Source: Halovulum sp039190275 (GTDB lineage: Bacteria > Pseudomonadota > Alphaproteobacteria > Rhodobacterales > Rhodobacteraceae). Taken from it: a stretch of DNA of 10,470 nt. Numbering within the stretch: position 1 is the stretch's first letter; each line of letters starts with the position of its first letter. Positions 1 through 5,620 of the stretch are shown piece after piece. The stretch is taken from positions 1 to 10,470 of the forward strand of contig JBCCYF010000143.1 in assembly GCA_039190275.1 (NCBI GenBank). The letters run 5' to 3'. The notes under the pieces are model-generated. The model made no database searches and had not been told where the DNA came from. It saw only the letters and a list, made by a program, of their open reading frames with translations. Position numbers and translations under genes: made by a program.

Positions 1-1
1 A

Positions 2-568
2 AGCCATACAGGCTCGACCCCAATGCCAATGCGTAAGAACGCCGGTCTCGGCATGGCGCGGGTCCTTAACCTGGTGGATGAGATTGCTTGGTCGCATGCA
101 CCCGATGCGGTGGGTGCCGCGGGCCACATTGATGTCCATCCTAACTCCCGTAATGTCATCCCGGGCAGCGTCGTGTTCACGGTCGATTTCCGGTCGCCCG
201 AGCTCAGCGTGATCGAAGACATGGAACAGCGACTGCGCGACGGTGCGACCCGGATTTGCAACAATATGGATCTGACCGTGGCATTCGAGAAGGTCGGCGG
301 CTTTGACCCGGTCGCCTTCGATGAGGGATGCGTCACAGCGGTCCGCAACGCCGCCGAACGCCTGGGCTATTCTCATCGCAACCTGATCTCGGGTGCGGGG
401 CATGACGCGTGCTGGATAAACCGTGTAGCACCAACCGCAATGGTCATGTGCCCCTGCGTTGATGGATTGAGTCATAATGAGGCCGAAGACATCAGCCCGG
501 CCTGGGCGGAGGCGGGTACCAATGTACTGTTCCATGCCGTCGTTGAGACAGCCGAAATCGTTGGATAA
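2..568 (+). CDS. Zn-dependent N-carbamoyl-amino-acid amidohydrolase (M20 family), C-terminal part
   Basis: This is the last 188 codons of a gene whose start lies before the window; the frame is open from base 2. Family members remove the carbamoyl group from N-carbamoyl amino acids or beta-ureidopropionate using two metal ions in the cytoplasm. The sequence opens with SHTGSTPMPMRKNAG, the HxGxTPM segment where the small dimerisation domain begins. It continues with RNVIPGSVVFTVDFR (Asn and Arg of the substrate pocket), SGAGHDA, and PCVDGLSHNEAED, whose SHNE His is a metal ligand in this family. About 410 residues is usual, so a little under half is present. An ATG at 23 exists, but motif sequence already runs before it, so it is not the start. 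With hydA downstream, the inferred job is the third step of reductive pyrimidine or hydantoin breakdown. Specificity (beta-ureidopropionate, L-carbamoyl amino acid or allantoate) cannot be read from this part. Names used for relatives include hyuC, amaB and pydC. Confidence 0.9.
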   Translation, partial: SHTGSTPMPMRKNAGLGMARVLNLVDEIAWSHAPDAVGAAGHIDVHPNSRNVIPGSVVFTVDFRSPELSVIEDMEQRLRDGATRICNNMDLTVAFEKVGGFDPVAFDEGCVTAVRNAAERLGYSHRNLISGAGHDACWINRVAPTAMVMCPCVDGLSHNEAEDISPAWAEAGTNVLFHAVVETAEIVG

Positions 569-591
569 CGCGCCCGTGACCGCCAAGCGTG

Positions 592-618
592 CTGCATTTC
601 CAAGATGAAATGTAGTTT
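592..618 (+). terminator. possible weak terminator after the amidohydrolase
   Basis: CTGCATTTC (592-600) pairs with GAAATGTAG (607-615) around a 6-base loop. That gives nine pairs, one of them G-U. The stem is followed by TTT at 616-618. It lies 24 bases past the amidohydrolase stop. The stem is AT-rich and the T-run is only three bases, so it may be a weak terminator or a chance hairpin. Confidence 0.3.
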
Positions 619-658
619 GATCCGTGGAACAAGGGTGTGCGTGTTACGCTGATAACAG

Positions 659-664
659 TATAAT
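659..664 (+). promoter_or_regulatory. perfect TATAAT hexamer just before the exported-protein gene
   Basis: TATAAT lies at 659-664, with the coding ATG at 679. No good -35 hexamer is found 16-18 bases upstream; the 17-base position is TGTGCG. If used as a sigma-70 -10 box, transcription would begin near 671, inside the Shine-Dalgarno-like GGGAGA (667-672), and leave a leader of about eight bases. It is either a near-leaderless promoter or a coincidence. Confidence 0.3.
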
Positions 665-678
665 GTGGGAGACAATAC

Positions 679-1203
679 ATGCGCATCCGAACCCTGACCG
701 CAGCCGCGGCAGTAACACTGACCGCGCTGAGCGCGACCATCGCCAGTGGACAAAACCCCAAGGCCGATGAGAACTGGGACATACTTCACATTAATGAGGA
801 AGGCGAGGAAGTGCGCAAAGGGCAGGCATTCGAATCTGTCGCCATCGTCGAAGGTCCGCGCAATTTGCGCCTGGAGGTTGGCTGCAATCGCAACGACCGC
901 CGCTTCTTGCGTGTGCGCAAAGTACTGCCCGAAGGATCGAACAACACGCCCGATATTCTCGGCGAACGGTTCCGCCCGTTGATTTCGGTCTTCTATCGAG
1001 GTGATGAGATCTACTCCGAGCGGCAGGAACGCTGGGAGTACAACGAAAAGCGTGGCTCGTATCAGGGGCGCAATGATCGCGAATTGAACGATGCGATTTC
1101 CCGCGGGCTGCGTCTGGTAATGGAAGCGCCGCAACAGGACTGGCGCGCCCCGTTTTCCCTGGACGGATCCATGAAAGCACTGGAAAAGATTGACTGCCGC
1201 TGA
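679..1203 (+). CDS. small exported protein of unknown function
   Basis: The product is 174 residues. The start is ATG 679, with GGGAGA at 667-672 as ribosome binding site. Residues 1-24 look like a Sec signal peptide: MRIR, then a run of Ala, Thr and Leu, then IASG, with cleavage near residue 22-24, so the mature protein is probably periplasmic. It is charged and contains two cysteines, C69 (EVGCNRND) and C173 (next to last), which could form a disulphide. The C-terminal pattern (RLVMEAPQQ, then APFSLDGSMKALEKIDC) resembles a class of small proteobacterial periplasmic proteins, including VasI-like ones, that end in a Phe-x-Leu-x-Gly helix followed by Cys. That likeness is by eye and does not give a function. 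It is not a recognisable enzyme. It starts 110 bases after the amidohydrolase and converges with the acyltransferase gene, which ends 31 bases away. No link to pyrimidine use is visible. Confidence 0.75.
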   Translation: MRIRTLTAAAAVTLTALSATIASGQNPKADENWDILHINEEGEEVRKGQAFESVAIVEGPRNLRLEVGCNRNDRRFLRVRKVLPEGSNNTPDILGERFRPLISVFYRGDEIYSERQERWEYNEKRGSYQGRNDRELNDAISRGLRLVMEAPQQDWRAPFSLDGSMKALEKIDCR

Positions 1204-1224
1204 GCGAGTTCGGCGCGGCAGGTG

Positions 1225-1250
1225 ATCTGGCGGGTCAGATCCCGCCGGAT
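1225..1250. terminator. hairpin between convergent genes, overlapping the acyltransferase stop
   Basis: ATCTGGCGGG (1225-1234) and CCCGCCGGAT (1241-1250) form a ten-pair stem with one G-U pair and a 6-base loop. The loop holds the acyltransferase stop codon (1235-1237, minus strand). A competing stem, GATCTG (1224-1229) with CAGATC (1236-1241), uses overlapping bases. No T-run follows on either strand, so classic intrinsic termination is not shown. The position between two convergent genes suits a shared, perhaps Rho-assisted, end point. Confidence 0.35.
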
Positions 1251-2380
1251 TGCATCAGTCGGTCCTCGCGCACTCGTCGTCGGGCCCGCCCGCTGAGCGC
1301 GATTTGGGCCCAGTCCGGAAATGCTGGAAGCATGCGGTTCAAGACCCATGCAAACCCGATGAAACAGGCTATCGAGCCAAAGTAGAACAGCAAGTAGCCC
1401 GGTGACATCAGGTCCATCGGCGTGAGCAAGATCAGCTCTCCCAGCACTTGCGAGACAATACTGTGGGAGAGGAACGTGAGGAAAAGCAGGGATCGGATCG
1501 GGCTGAGGGACTTACCCGCGACCCGCGCGGTCAGCAGCTGGGCAAAGCACATCATGAAAAAAACGAGGCTGCCGCGCGCGGTCAGATTCGGGATCTCTTC
1601 GGCCAAAACCGTGTGCGGTATCTGCATCCGATCTGTGACCTGAGACAGGATCAACAAAACAATACCCGCGGGCAGCGCGAGCCGCGGGGCGGAGAATTCG
1701 CTCAAACTCATGCGCGATACCGAAAGGTATGCCCCCGCGATGACAAACAGCAGAATGGACGGGCGCAAAACCAGCGGTTCCGTTACCCGGAAGAGCGCCA
1801 ATACCAAAACGATTAGCAGAACAATCAACCCAAAACGTCGGATCACGGGGGCAAGCAAATAGCACAGGACAACCGAGACAAAGAAGTCGCGCAAAAACGC
1901 GATCGGCACGTTCGCCGGCCGGTCGGTCAGCGCAAATACTGTGTTCAACGCCGAAAGGACGCTATCGACTTCGAGGCTCTTGAGAGCGCCGGCCAGCCCA
2001 CCTCCGGTGGCGAGCACCATGGCGACAACTGCCAAAACCTTTATGGCGCTCCAGGTCACCATGGGCAGGTAGACCGTTTTGAGCCGTTTCTGGACAAAGG
2101 TTCCAAAGCGCGCTTGTAGACCCCCTTGATACAGGATGTAGCCCGCGCCGAACGACAGGGCCGCCACGCTCGCCCGTCCCAGGTAATCCACATAAAACAG
2201 CCAGAACCAATGGAAGCTTCCCTCATACATGAAACTCTGCGCGCGCACGCCGGGATAGACATGCACGCCGATCATAAAAAACACGCATAAAGTCCGCACC
2301 AGATCGATCTGCACACTTTCTGTGCGCGTCAATTCCGAAGCGCCCGGTGGCGCGGTGCCATCCCAAACCTGTTGGCTCAT
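1235..2380 (-). CDS. membrane acyltransferase, acyltransferase-3 family
   Basis: The product is 381 residues and very hydrophobic, with about ten predicted membrane helices. Families of this type (OafA, OatA N-terminal domain, NodX) move acetyl, succinyl or other acyl groups onto sugars of surface or exported glycans at the inner membrane. Near the N-terminus, ESVQIDLVRTLCVFFMIGVH carries the family's Arg-X10-His signature (R29 and H40). Residues 166-180 (FFVSVVLCYLLAPVI) and the later helices fit the fold, and a basic tail (GRARRRVRE, about 364-372) lies in the cytoplasm or interface. ATG 2380 is chosen because AGGGAAA (minus strand, about 2388-2394) sits before it and the Acyl_transf_3 homology begins soon after; an in-frame extension to 2617 would add 79 unlikely residues. 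It is divergent from hydA and sits between pyrimidine-pathway genes. The substrate is unknown and a role in that pathway is not evident. Confidence 0.85.
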   Translation of the reverse strand: MSQQVWDGTAPPGASELTRTESVQIDLVRTLCVFFMIGVHVYPGVRAQSFMYEGSFHWFWLFYVDYLGRASVAALSFGAGYILYQGGLQARFGTFVQKRLKTVYLPMVTWSAIKVLAVVAMVLATGGGLAGALKSLEVDSVLSALNTVFALTDRPANVPIAFLRDFFVSVVLCYLLAPVIRRFGLIVLLIVLVLALFRVTEPLVLRPSILLFVIAGAYLSVSRMSLSEFSAPRLALPAGIVLLILSQVTDRMQIPHTVLAEEIPNLTARGSLVFFMMCFAQLLTARVAGKSLSPIRSLLFLTFLSHSIVSQVLGELILLTPMDLMSPGYLLFYFGSIACFIGFAWVLNRMLPAFPDWAQIALSGRARRRVREDRLMQSGGI

Positions 2381-2398
2381 TGCTGTTTTCCCTGCGGT

Positions 2399-2416
2399 GC
2401 TCAAGTGAGCTTTTTT
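2399..2416 (+). terminator. short hairpin plus T6, antisense to the acyltransferase leader
   Basis: GCTC (2399-2402), AAGT loop and GAGC (2407-2410) are followed by TTTTTT (2411-2416). Counting an extra A-T pair gives a five-pair stem with a 2-base loop. On the plus strand this has the shape of a small intrinsic terminator, but no plus-strand gene ends here. It could end antisense transcription entering the region. On the minus strand the same palindrome lies just upstream of the acyltransferase ribosome binding site. Confidence 0.3.
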
Positions 2417-2465
2417 GTTACAAATTCGTTCAGTGATCAAATCAATGTTCGAGTGTACCACGTCA

Positions 2466-2480
2466 AAGACGCAGCGTCTT
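2466..2480. promoter_or_regulatory. perfect 15-bp dyad, candidate operator
   Basis: AAGACGC and GCGTCTT flank a single A at 2473, giving a perfect palindrome with seven-base arms. It lies 85 bases before the candidate hydA -10 start point and 86 bases before the acyltransferase start. It matches no operator I can name. A dimeric regulator (GntR, TetR or LysR type) is a possible reader, which is inference. Confidence 0.35.
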
Positions 2481-2514
2481 CCGTCATAATATCGAACGCG
2501 GCAATCGCGGATTT

Positions 2515-2533
2515 CTGCCTGCCATACAGGCAG
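2515..2533. promoter_or_regulatory. perfect 7-5-7 inverted repeat, candidate operator
   Basis: CTGCCTG (2515-2521), CCATA, CAGGCAG (2527-2533) form a perfect inverted repeat. It ends 17 bases upstream of the candidate -35 at 2551, a usual place for an activator or repressor site of hydA. It is too far from a gene end to be a terminator. Confidence 0.4.
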
Positions 2534-2550
2534 TTTGCGCCGGTTTGGTC

Positions 2551-2578
2551 TTGGAACCTGTGACCGCTCCGTTACAGT
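2551..2578 (+). promoter_or_regulatory. candidate sigma-70 promoter of the hydA operon
   Basis: TTGGAA (2551-2556) and TACAGT (2573-2578) are separated by 16 bases, each matching four of six consensus positions. Transcription would start near 2585 and give a leader of about 55 bases. This is the best spaced pair seen before hydA, but such matches are common by chance. Confidence 0.35.
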
Positions 2579-2629
2579 ACATTCGAGCCGGGTGTGGCTG
2601 CGGCAATCCTCACACAAGCGGCATAGTTC

Positions 2630-2637
2630 AGGAGGGG
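2630..2637 (+). promoter_or_regulatory. strong ribosome binding site fixing the hydA start
   Basis: AGGAGGGG lies three bases before ATG 2641; the AGGAGG core is five bases from the ATG. It decides for 2641 over the upstream in-frame ATG at 2545, which would add 32 residues unlike the family. Confidence 0.85.
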
Positions 2638-2640
2638 TTC

Positions 2641-4101
2641 ATGAGCAAAGTCATCAAGGGCGGTACGGTCGTCACCGCAGACCGGACGTGGAAAGCAGAT
2701 GTACTGATCGAAGGCGAGGTGATCGCGCAGATCGGCGAGGATCTGACCGGCGATGAGGTGGTCGATGCCGAGGGAGCATATGTGATCCCAGGCGGGATCG
2801 ATCCGCACACCCACCTGGAAATGCCCTTCATGGGAACCACCGCCGCCGAGACATTCGAATCCGGTACATGGGCTGCGGCGGCCGGTGGCACCACGATGCT
2901 GGTCGACTTTTGCCTGCCCGGGGCGGACGGTTCAATCAAGAATGCGATCAATGAGTGGCACCGCAAGTCCGCGCCGCAGATTTGCTCGGACATCGGTTAT
3001 CACATGGCGATCACCGGCTGGAACGAGAACATCTTTGCCGAGATGAAGGACGCTGTGGATATGGGCGTGAACTCTTTCAAGCACTTCATGGCCTACAAGG
3101 GCGCGCTGATGGTCGAGGATGATGAGATGTTCGCCTCGTTCCAGCGCTGCAAGGAGCTTGGGGCGCTGCCCATGGTCCATGCCGAAAACGGCGATGTGGT
3201 CGACCTTCTGCAAAAGGAAATGCTGGCCAAGGGCATCACCGGCCCCGAGGGCCACGCCTATTCCCGACCGCCTGAGGTCGAGGGCGAGGCTGCCAACCGG
3301 GCCATCATGATCGCTGATGCTGTGGGCACGCCGCTTTACATTGTTCATGTCAGTTGTGAGCAGGCGCACGAGGCGATCCGGCGGGCGCGCCAAAAGGGCA
3401 ATCGTGTCTACGGTGAGCCACTGGCGCAGTTTCTCTGCCTTGATGAAAGTGACTACTTCGAAAAGGACTGGGATTACGCTGCGCAGCGCGTGATGTCGCC
3501 ACCGTTCCGCGGCAAGGAGCATCAGGACGGTCTGTGGGCCGGGCTTGCCGCTGGATCCCTGCAAGTGGTCGCAACGGATCATGCCGCCTTCACCACCGAG
3601 CAGAAGCGGATGGGGCGGGACAACTTCTGTATGATCCCGAACGGCACCGGCGGGCTTGAAGAGCGTCTTGCGGTTCTCTGGACCAAGGGCGTCGAAACCG
3701 GCCGGCTCACACCCGAGGAGTTTGTCGCCTGTACGTCGACCAACATCGCAAAGATCCTGAACATCTATCCCAAGAAGGGCGCCCTGGTCCCCGGTGCGGA
3801 CGCAGATATCGTGGTCTGGGATCCCAAGATCACCAAGACACTCTCGGCCACAAACCAGAAATCTGTTCTGGACTACTCAGTTTGGGAGGGGATGGAGGTC
3901 ACAGCTCAAGCACGCTATACGCTCAGCCGGGGCGATGTGATCTGGGCCTGGGGCCAGAACTCTCAGCCTCAGCCCGGTCGCGGCAAGTTCGTCCCTCGCC
4001 CTGCATATTCCTCGGCAGCGGCGGCGCTCAGCAAATGGAAAGACCTCAACAGCCCCCGCAAGGTTGAGCGCGATCCGATGAACATCCCGGCGGGCATTTG
4101 A
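2641..4101 (+). CDS. hydA: dihydropyrimidinase / D-hydantoinase
   Basis: The product is 486 residues, the family's usual length. It hydrolyses the ring of 5,6-dihydrouracil, dihydrothymine or 5-substituted hydantoins to N-carbamoyl products in the cytoplasm. All two-zinc ligands of the cyclic amidohydrolase barrel are visible: H56 and H58 (GGIDPHTHLE), the carbamylated Lys K153 (SFKHFMAYKGA), H180 (PMVHAENG), H236 (YIVHVSCE) and D313 (ATDHAAF). The substrate-loop region NFCMIPNGTGGLEERL (about 328-343) is typical of dihydropyrimidinases. The start is ATG 2641, preceded by AGGAGGGG. The gene heads a plus-strand cluster: its stop (4099-4101) lies two bases before the GTG chosen for the next gene, and transporter genes follow. 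Together with the amidohydrolase at the left edge this gives two of the three steps of reductive pyrimidine breakdown; dihydropyrimidine dehydrogenase (pydA/preAT) is not in the window. Dihydropyrimidine and hydantoin activity cannot be told apart by sequence alone. Confidence 0.96.
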   Translation: MSKVIKGGTVVTADRTWKADVLIEGEVIAQIGEDLTGDEVVDAEGAYVIPGGIDPHTHLEMPFMGTTAAETFESGTWAAAAGGTTMLVDFCLPGADGSIKNAINEWHRKSAPQICSDIGYHMAITGWNENIFAEMKDAVDMGVNSFKHFMAYKGALMVEDDEMFASFQRCKELGALPMVHAENGDVVDLLQKEMLAKGITGPEGHAYSRPPEVEGEAANRAIMIADAVGTPLYIVHVSCEQAHEAIRRARQKGNRVYGEPLAQFLCLDESDYFEKDWDYAAQRVMSPPFRGKEHQDGLWAGLAAGSLQVVATDHAAFTTEQKRMGRDNFCMIPNGTGGLEERLAVLWTKGVETGRLTPEEFVACTSTNIAKILNIYPKKGALVPGADADIVVWDPKITKTLSATNQKSVLDYSVWEGMEVTAQARYTLSRGDVIWAWGQNSQPQPGRGKFVPRPAYSSAAAALSKWKDLNSPRKVERDPMNIPAGI

Positions 4102-4103
4102 CG

Positions 4104-4613
4104 GTGAGCGCGCCGCCACGACTGCGGGCTGGTCCGGGTGCCCGACCTGATAGGGCGCGCGTGGGTTTTGCGGCGGCGGTCGAAAGCTATGCGTATTTCT
4201 TCACGCGGGCATATATCGGCGCCCCGATTGTGTTCGCTGTGGTGACAGCGATCCTGTGGATCCCCGTGGCGATTTTCATGCTCTTCCTGCCGCCGCCCTA
4301 CAATCTGGGTCAGCCCCTTTTACTGGCGGTGTTTTGGGTCAAGAGCATCCCTGCGGCAGCCTTGGCGGGTCTGCTGGTCTGGCTGGTGGTCTTTGCCCTT
4401 GGACGGGCCTTGCGGCTGGAAAGGGGCGGCGTAATCCTGCTTGCTGCGGTCCCCGCACTCTTTGGCGGGGTCTACATCGGCCTTACCTACACGGCCGGGA
4501 TCGCACCACTGGACGCCCTGGCCGACGTGCGGGTGGAAGAGGCCCGCTTGGCTGCCGTCCTATCGATTGTCGTCGGTCCGCTGGTGGCGGTCATGGGACT
4601 GTCGGGGACGTAA
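4104..4613 (+). CDS. four-helix membrane protein of unknown function in the hydA-transporter operon
   Basis: The product is 169 residues from GTG 4104; a TTG at 4098, overlapping the hydA stop, would add two more. GGCGGG (4089-4094) is a modest ribosome binding site for either. The N-terminal 25 residues are Arg/Pro-rich and cytoplasmic in character. Four hydrophobic stretches follow (counted from TTG: about 43-65, 73-104, 112-135 and 150-170), with a short acidic segment (LADVRVEEARL, 141-151) before the last. It lacks the EAA loop of ABC permeases and any motif I know. It lies tightly between dihydropyrimidinase and the ATPase, so it is probably co-made with them. It could be an auxiliary transporter subunit, a second small carrier, or a membrane anchor. 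That is inferred from position only, and I do not recognise the family. Confidence 0.8.
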   Translation: MSAPPRLRAGPGARPDRARVGFAAAVESYAYFFTRAYIGAPIVFAVVTAILWIPVAIFMLFLPPPYNLGQPLLLAVFWVKSIPAAALAGLLVWLVVFALGRALRLERGGVILLAAVPALFGGVYIGLTYTAGIAPLDALADVRVEEARLAAVLSIVVGPLVAVMGLSGT

Positions 4614-4615
4614 GC

Positions 4616-4678
4616 ATGGGTGCGACAGCCGGTCCTGCCGCAAAGGCCAGTTATGCAATCGGAAGGCGGGGCTCGTGA
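4616..4678 (+). CDS. possible 20-residue ORF coupled to the ATPase start
   Basis: ATG 4616 opens three bases after the membrane-protein stop and is preceded by GGGGA (4604-4608) at seven bases. The frame encodes MGATAGPAAKASYAIGRRGS and ends in TGA at 4676-4678, which overlaps the ATPase GTG (4675-4677) as GTGA. That start-stop overlap is common where ribosomes pass from one gene to the next. The peptide has no motif. It may be only a translated linker that delivers ribosomes to the ATPase, or it may be chance. Confidence 0.3.
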   Translation: MGATAGPAAKASYAIGRRGS

Positions 4679-5502
4679 TACCAGGCGAGACTATCCCTCC
4701 GACGTCGACGCAATCGGCAGTGCACCCTGCCGTCGTTGAAGCGCGGGATCTCAACCTCACGTTCGAGACGAACGACGGGCCGGTCCATGCCCTGCGGGAC
4801 GTCAACCTGACGGTTCAAAAGGGCGATTTCGTGTCCTTCATCGGCCCGTCGGGCTGCGGCAAGACCACCTTCCTGCGGGTCATGGCGGATCTGGAAAAGC
4901 CGACCTCCGGTACGATCACCGTCAACGGGGTCTCGCCCGAAGAGGCGCGAAAGTCCCGCGCATACGGCTATGTCTTTCAGGCGGCTGGCCTCTATCCCTG
5001 GCGGACCATTGGCGGAAACATCCGACTGCCGCTTGAAATCATGGGAGTTTCCAAGACCGAACAAACCAAACGCGTGGCGCACGTACTTGGTCTTGTGGAA
5101 TTGGAAGGGTTTGAGAAGAAGTACCCATGGCAGCTGTCAGGTGGTATGCAGCAACGGGCCTCGATCGCCCGGGCGCTGGCCTTTGACGCAGACATTCTGC
5201 TGATGGATGAACCCTTTGGCGCATTGGACGAAATCGTACGGGACCGTCTGAACGAACAACTACGTGCGTTATGGGCGCGGACCGAAAAAACCATAGGATT
5301 TGTCACCCATTCCATTCCGGAAGCCGTCTATCTGTCGACAAAAATTGTTGTGATGAGCCCGCGTCCGGGCCGGATAACCGACATCATCGACAGCCCATTG
5401 CCCGCCGAGCGGCCGTTGGACATTCGCGACACACCGGATTTCATCGCGGTCGCGCATCGGGTGCGCGAGGGGTTGCGCGCCGGGCACAGTGATGCGGTGT
5501 GA
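4675..5502 (+). CDS. ABC transporter ATPase, SsuB/TauB/ThiZ type
   Basis: The product is 275 residues and powers import by hydrolysing ATP on the cytoplasmic face of the permease pair. Domains in order: Walker A GPSGCGKTT (57-65), Q-loop Gln 102 (YVFQAAGLYPWRT), signature LSGGMQQR (154-161), Walker B ILLMDEPF (174-181), D-loop GALDE (182-186) and H-loop His 212 (FVTHSIPEA). The YPWRT and THSIPEAVYLS wording is that of the nitrate/taurine/thiamine-precursor subfamily, matching the NMT1-type binding protein encoded downstream. Start GTG 4675 is chosen because GGAAGG (4661-4666) lies eight bases before it and the ATPase fold begins about 20 residues in; the longer open frame from 4441 reads through the previous gene in another frame. 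A structured 222-base gap separates it from the first permease, which is unusual within an otherwise tight operon. Confidence 0.93.
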   Translation: MIPGETIPPTSTQSAVHPAVVEARDLNLTFETNDGPVHALRDVNLTVQKGDFVSFIGPSGCGKTTFLRVMADLEKPTSGTITVNGVSPEEARKSRAYGYVFQAAGLYPWRTIGGNIRLPLEIMGVSKTEQTKRVAHVLGLVELEGFEKKYPWQLSGGMQQRASIARALAFDADILLMDEPFGALDEIVRDRLNEQLRALWARTEKTIGFVTHSIPEAVYLSTKIVVMSPRPGRITDIIDSPLPAERPLDIRDTPDFIAVAHRVREGLRAGHSDAV

Positions 5503-5519
5503 GCGGTGCCCCAACGGCA

Positions 5520-5549
5520 ACAGCCTGCCCCCTTGCCGGGACAGGCTGT
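5520..5549 (+). other. hairpin just downstream of the ATPase gene
   Basis: ACAGCCTG (5520-5527) and CAGGCTGT (5542-5549) form a perfect eight-pair stem. CCC (5529-5531) and GGG (5538-5540) extend it beyond one mismatch. It lies 17 bases after the ATPase stop. No T-run follows, so it is more likely an mRNA-stabilising or partial termination structure than a full terminator. Confidence 0.45.
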
Positions 5550-5596
5550 CGACTTCATCCACGGCCATCGGCGTCCCCGCCTGTACCGCAGGGATC

Positions 5597-5620
5597 ACCA
5601 AAGTCCCAATTGGTAACTTT
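5597..5620 (+). other. imperfect dyad that could compete with the long repeat
   Basis: ACCAA (5597-5601) can pair with TTGGT (5610-5614). AAAGT (5600-5604) can also pair with ACTTT (5616-5620) around CCAATTGG (5606-5613). ACTTT is the outer end of the left arm of the long repeat, which otherwise pairs with AAAGT at 5705-5709. The two folds cannot form together at those bases. Confidence 0.25.

Larger units (their letters stand above)
2381..2640. promoter_or_regulatory. 260-bp divergent control region, acyltransferase / hydA
   Basis: No convincing gene lies here. It should hold the promoters of both divergent units. Contents seen: the T6 hairpin at 2399-2416; a perfect 15-base dyad at 2466-2480; a perfect 7-5-7 dyad at 2515-2533; a candidate plus-strand promoter at 2551-2578; and the hydA ribosome binding site at 2630-2637. 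A minus-strand TTGACG (2466-2461) could be a -35 for the acyltransferase, but no good -10 follows at the right distance. No riboswitch consensus, including the TPP box, was recognised. Confidence 0.6.

Noticed and set aside
472..1134. 220-codon minus-strand frame antisense to the exported-protein gene
   Set aside because: The plus-strand gene has a ribosome binding site and a signal peptide. This frame reads like translated antisense with no family features and crosses the amidohydrolase end.
1640..1655. CTGAGA, the core of a TPP riboswitch, seen because the binding protein is ThiY-like
   Set aside because: It lies inside the acyltransferase coding region, on the opposite strand, far from the transporter, with no matching second domain.
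2381..2617. N-terminal extension of the acyltransferase to 2617
   Set aside because: The added residues are Arg/Cys-rich and unlike the family. ATG 2380 has a ribosome binding site and stands close to the first membrane helix.
2545..2640. Earlier ATG for dihydropyrimidinase
   Set aside because: AGGAGGGG right before ATG 2641 and the normal family N-terminus favour 2641.
2932..3582. 216-codon minus-strand frame inside hydA
   Set aside because: Antisense to a gene with all catalytic residues intact; no ribosome binding site or family features.
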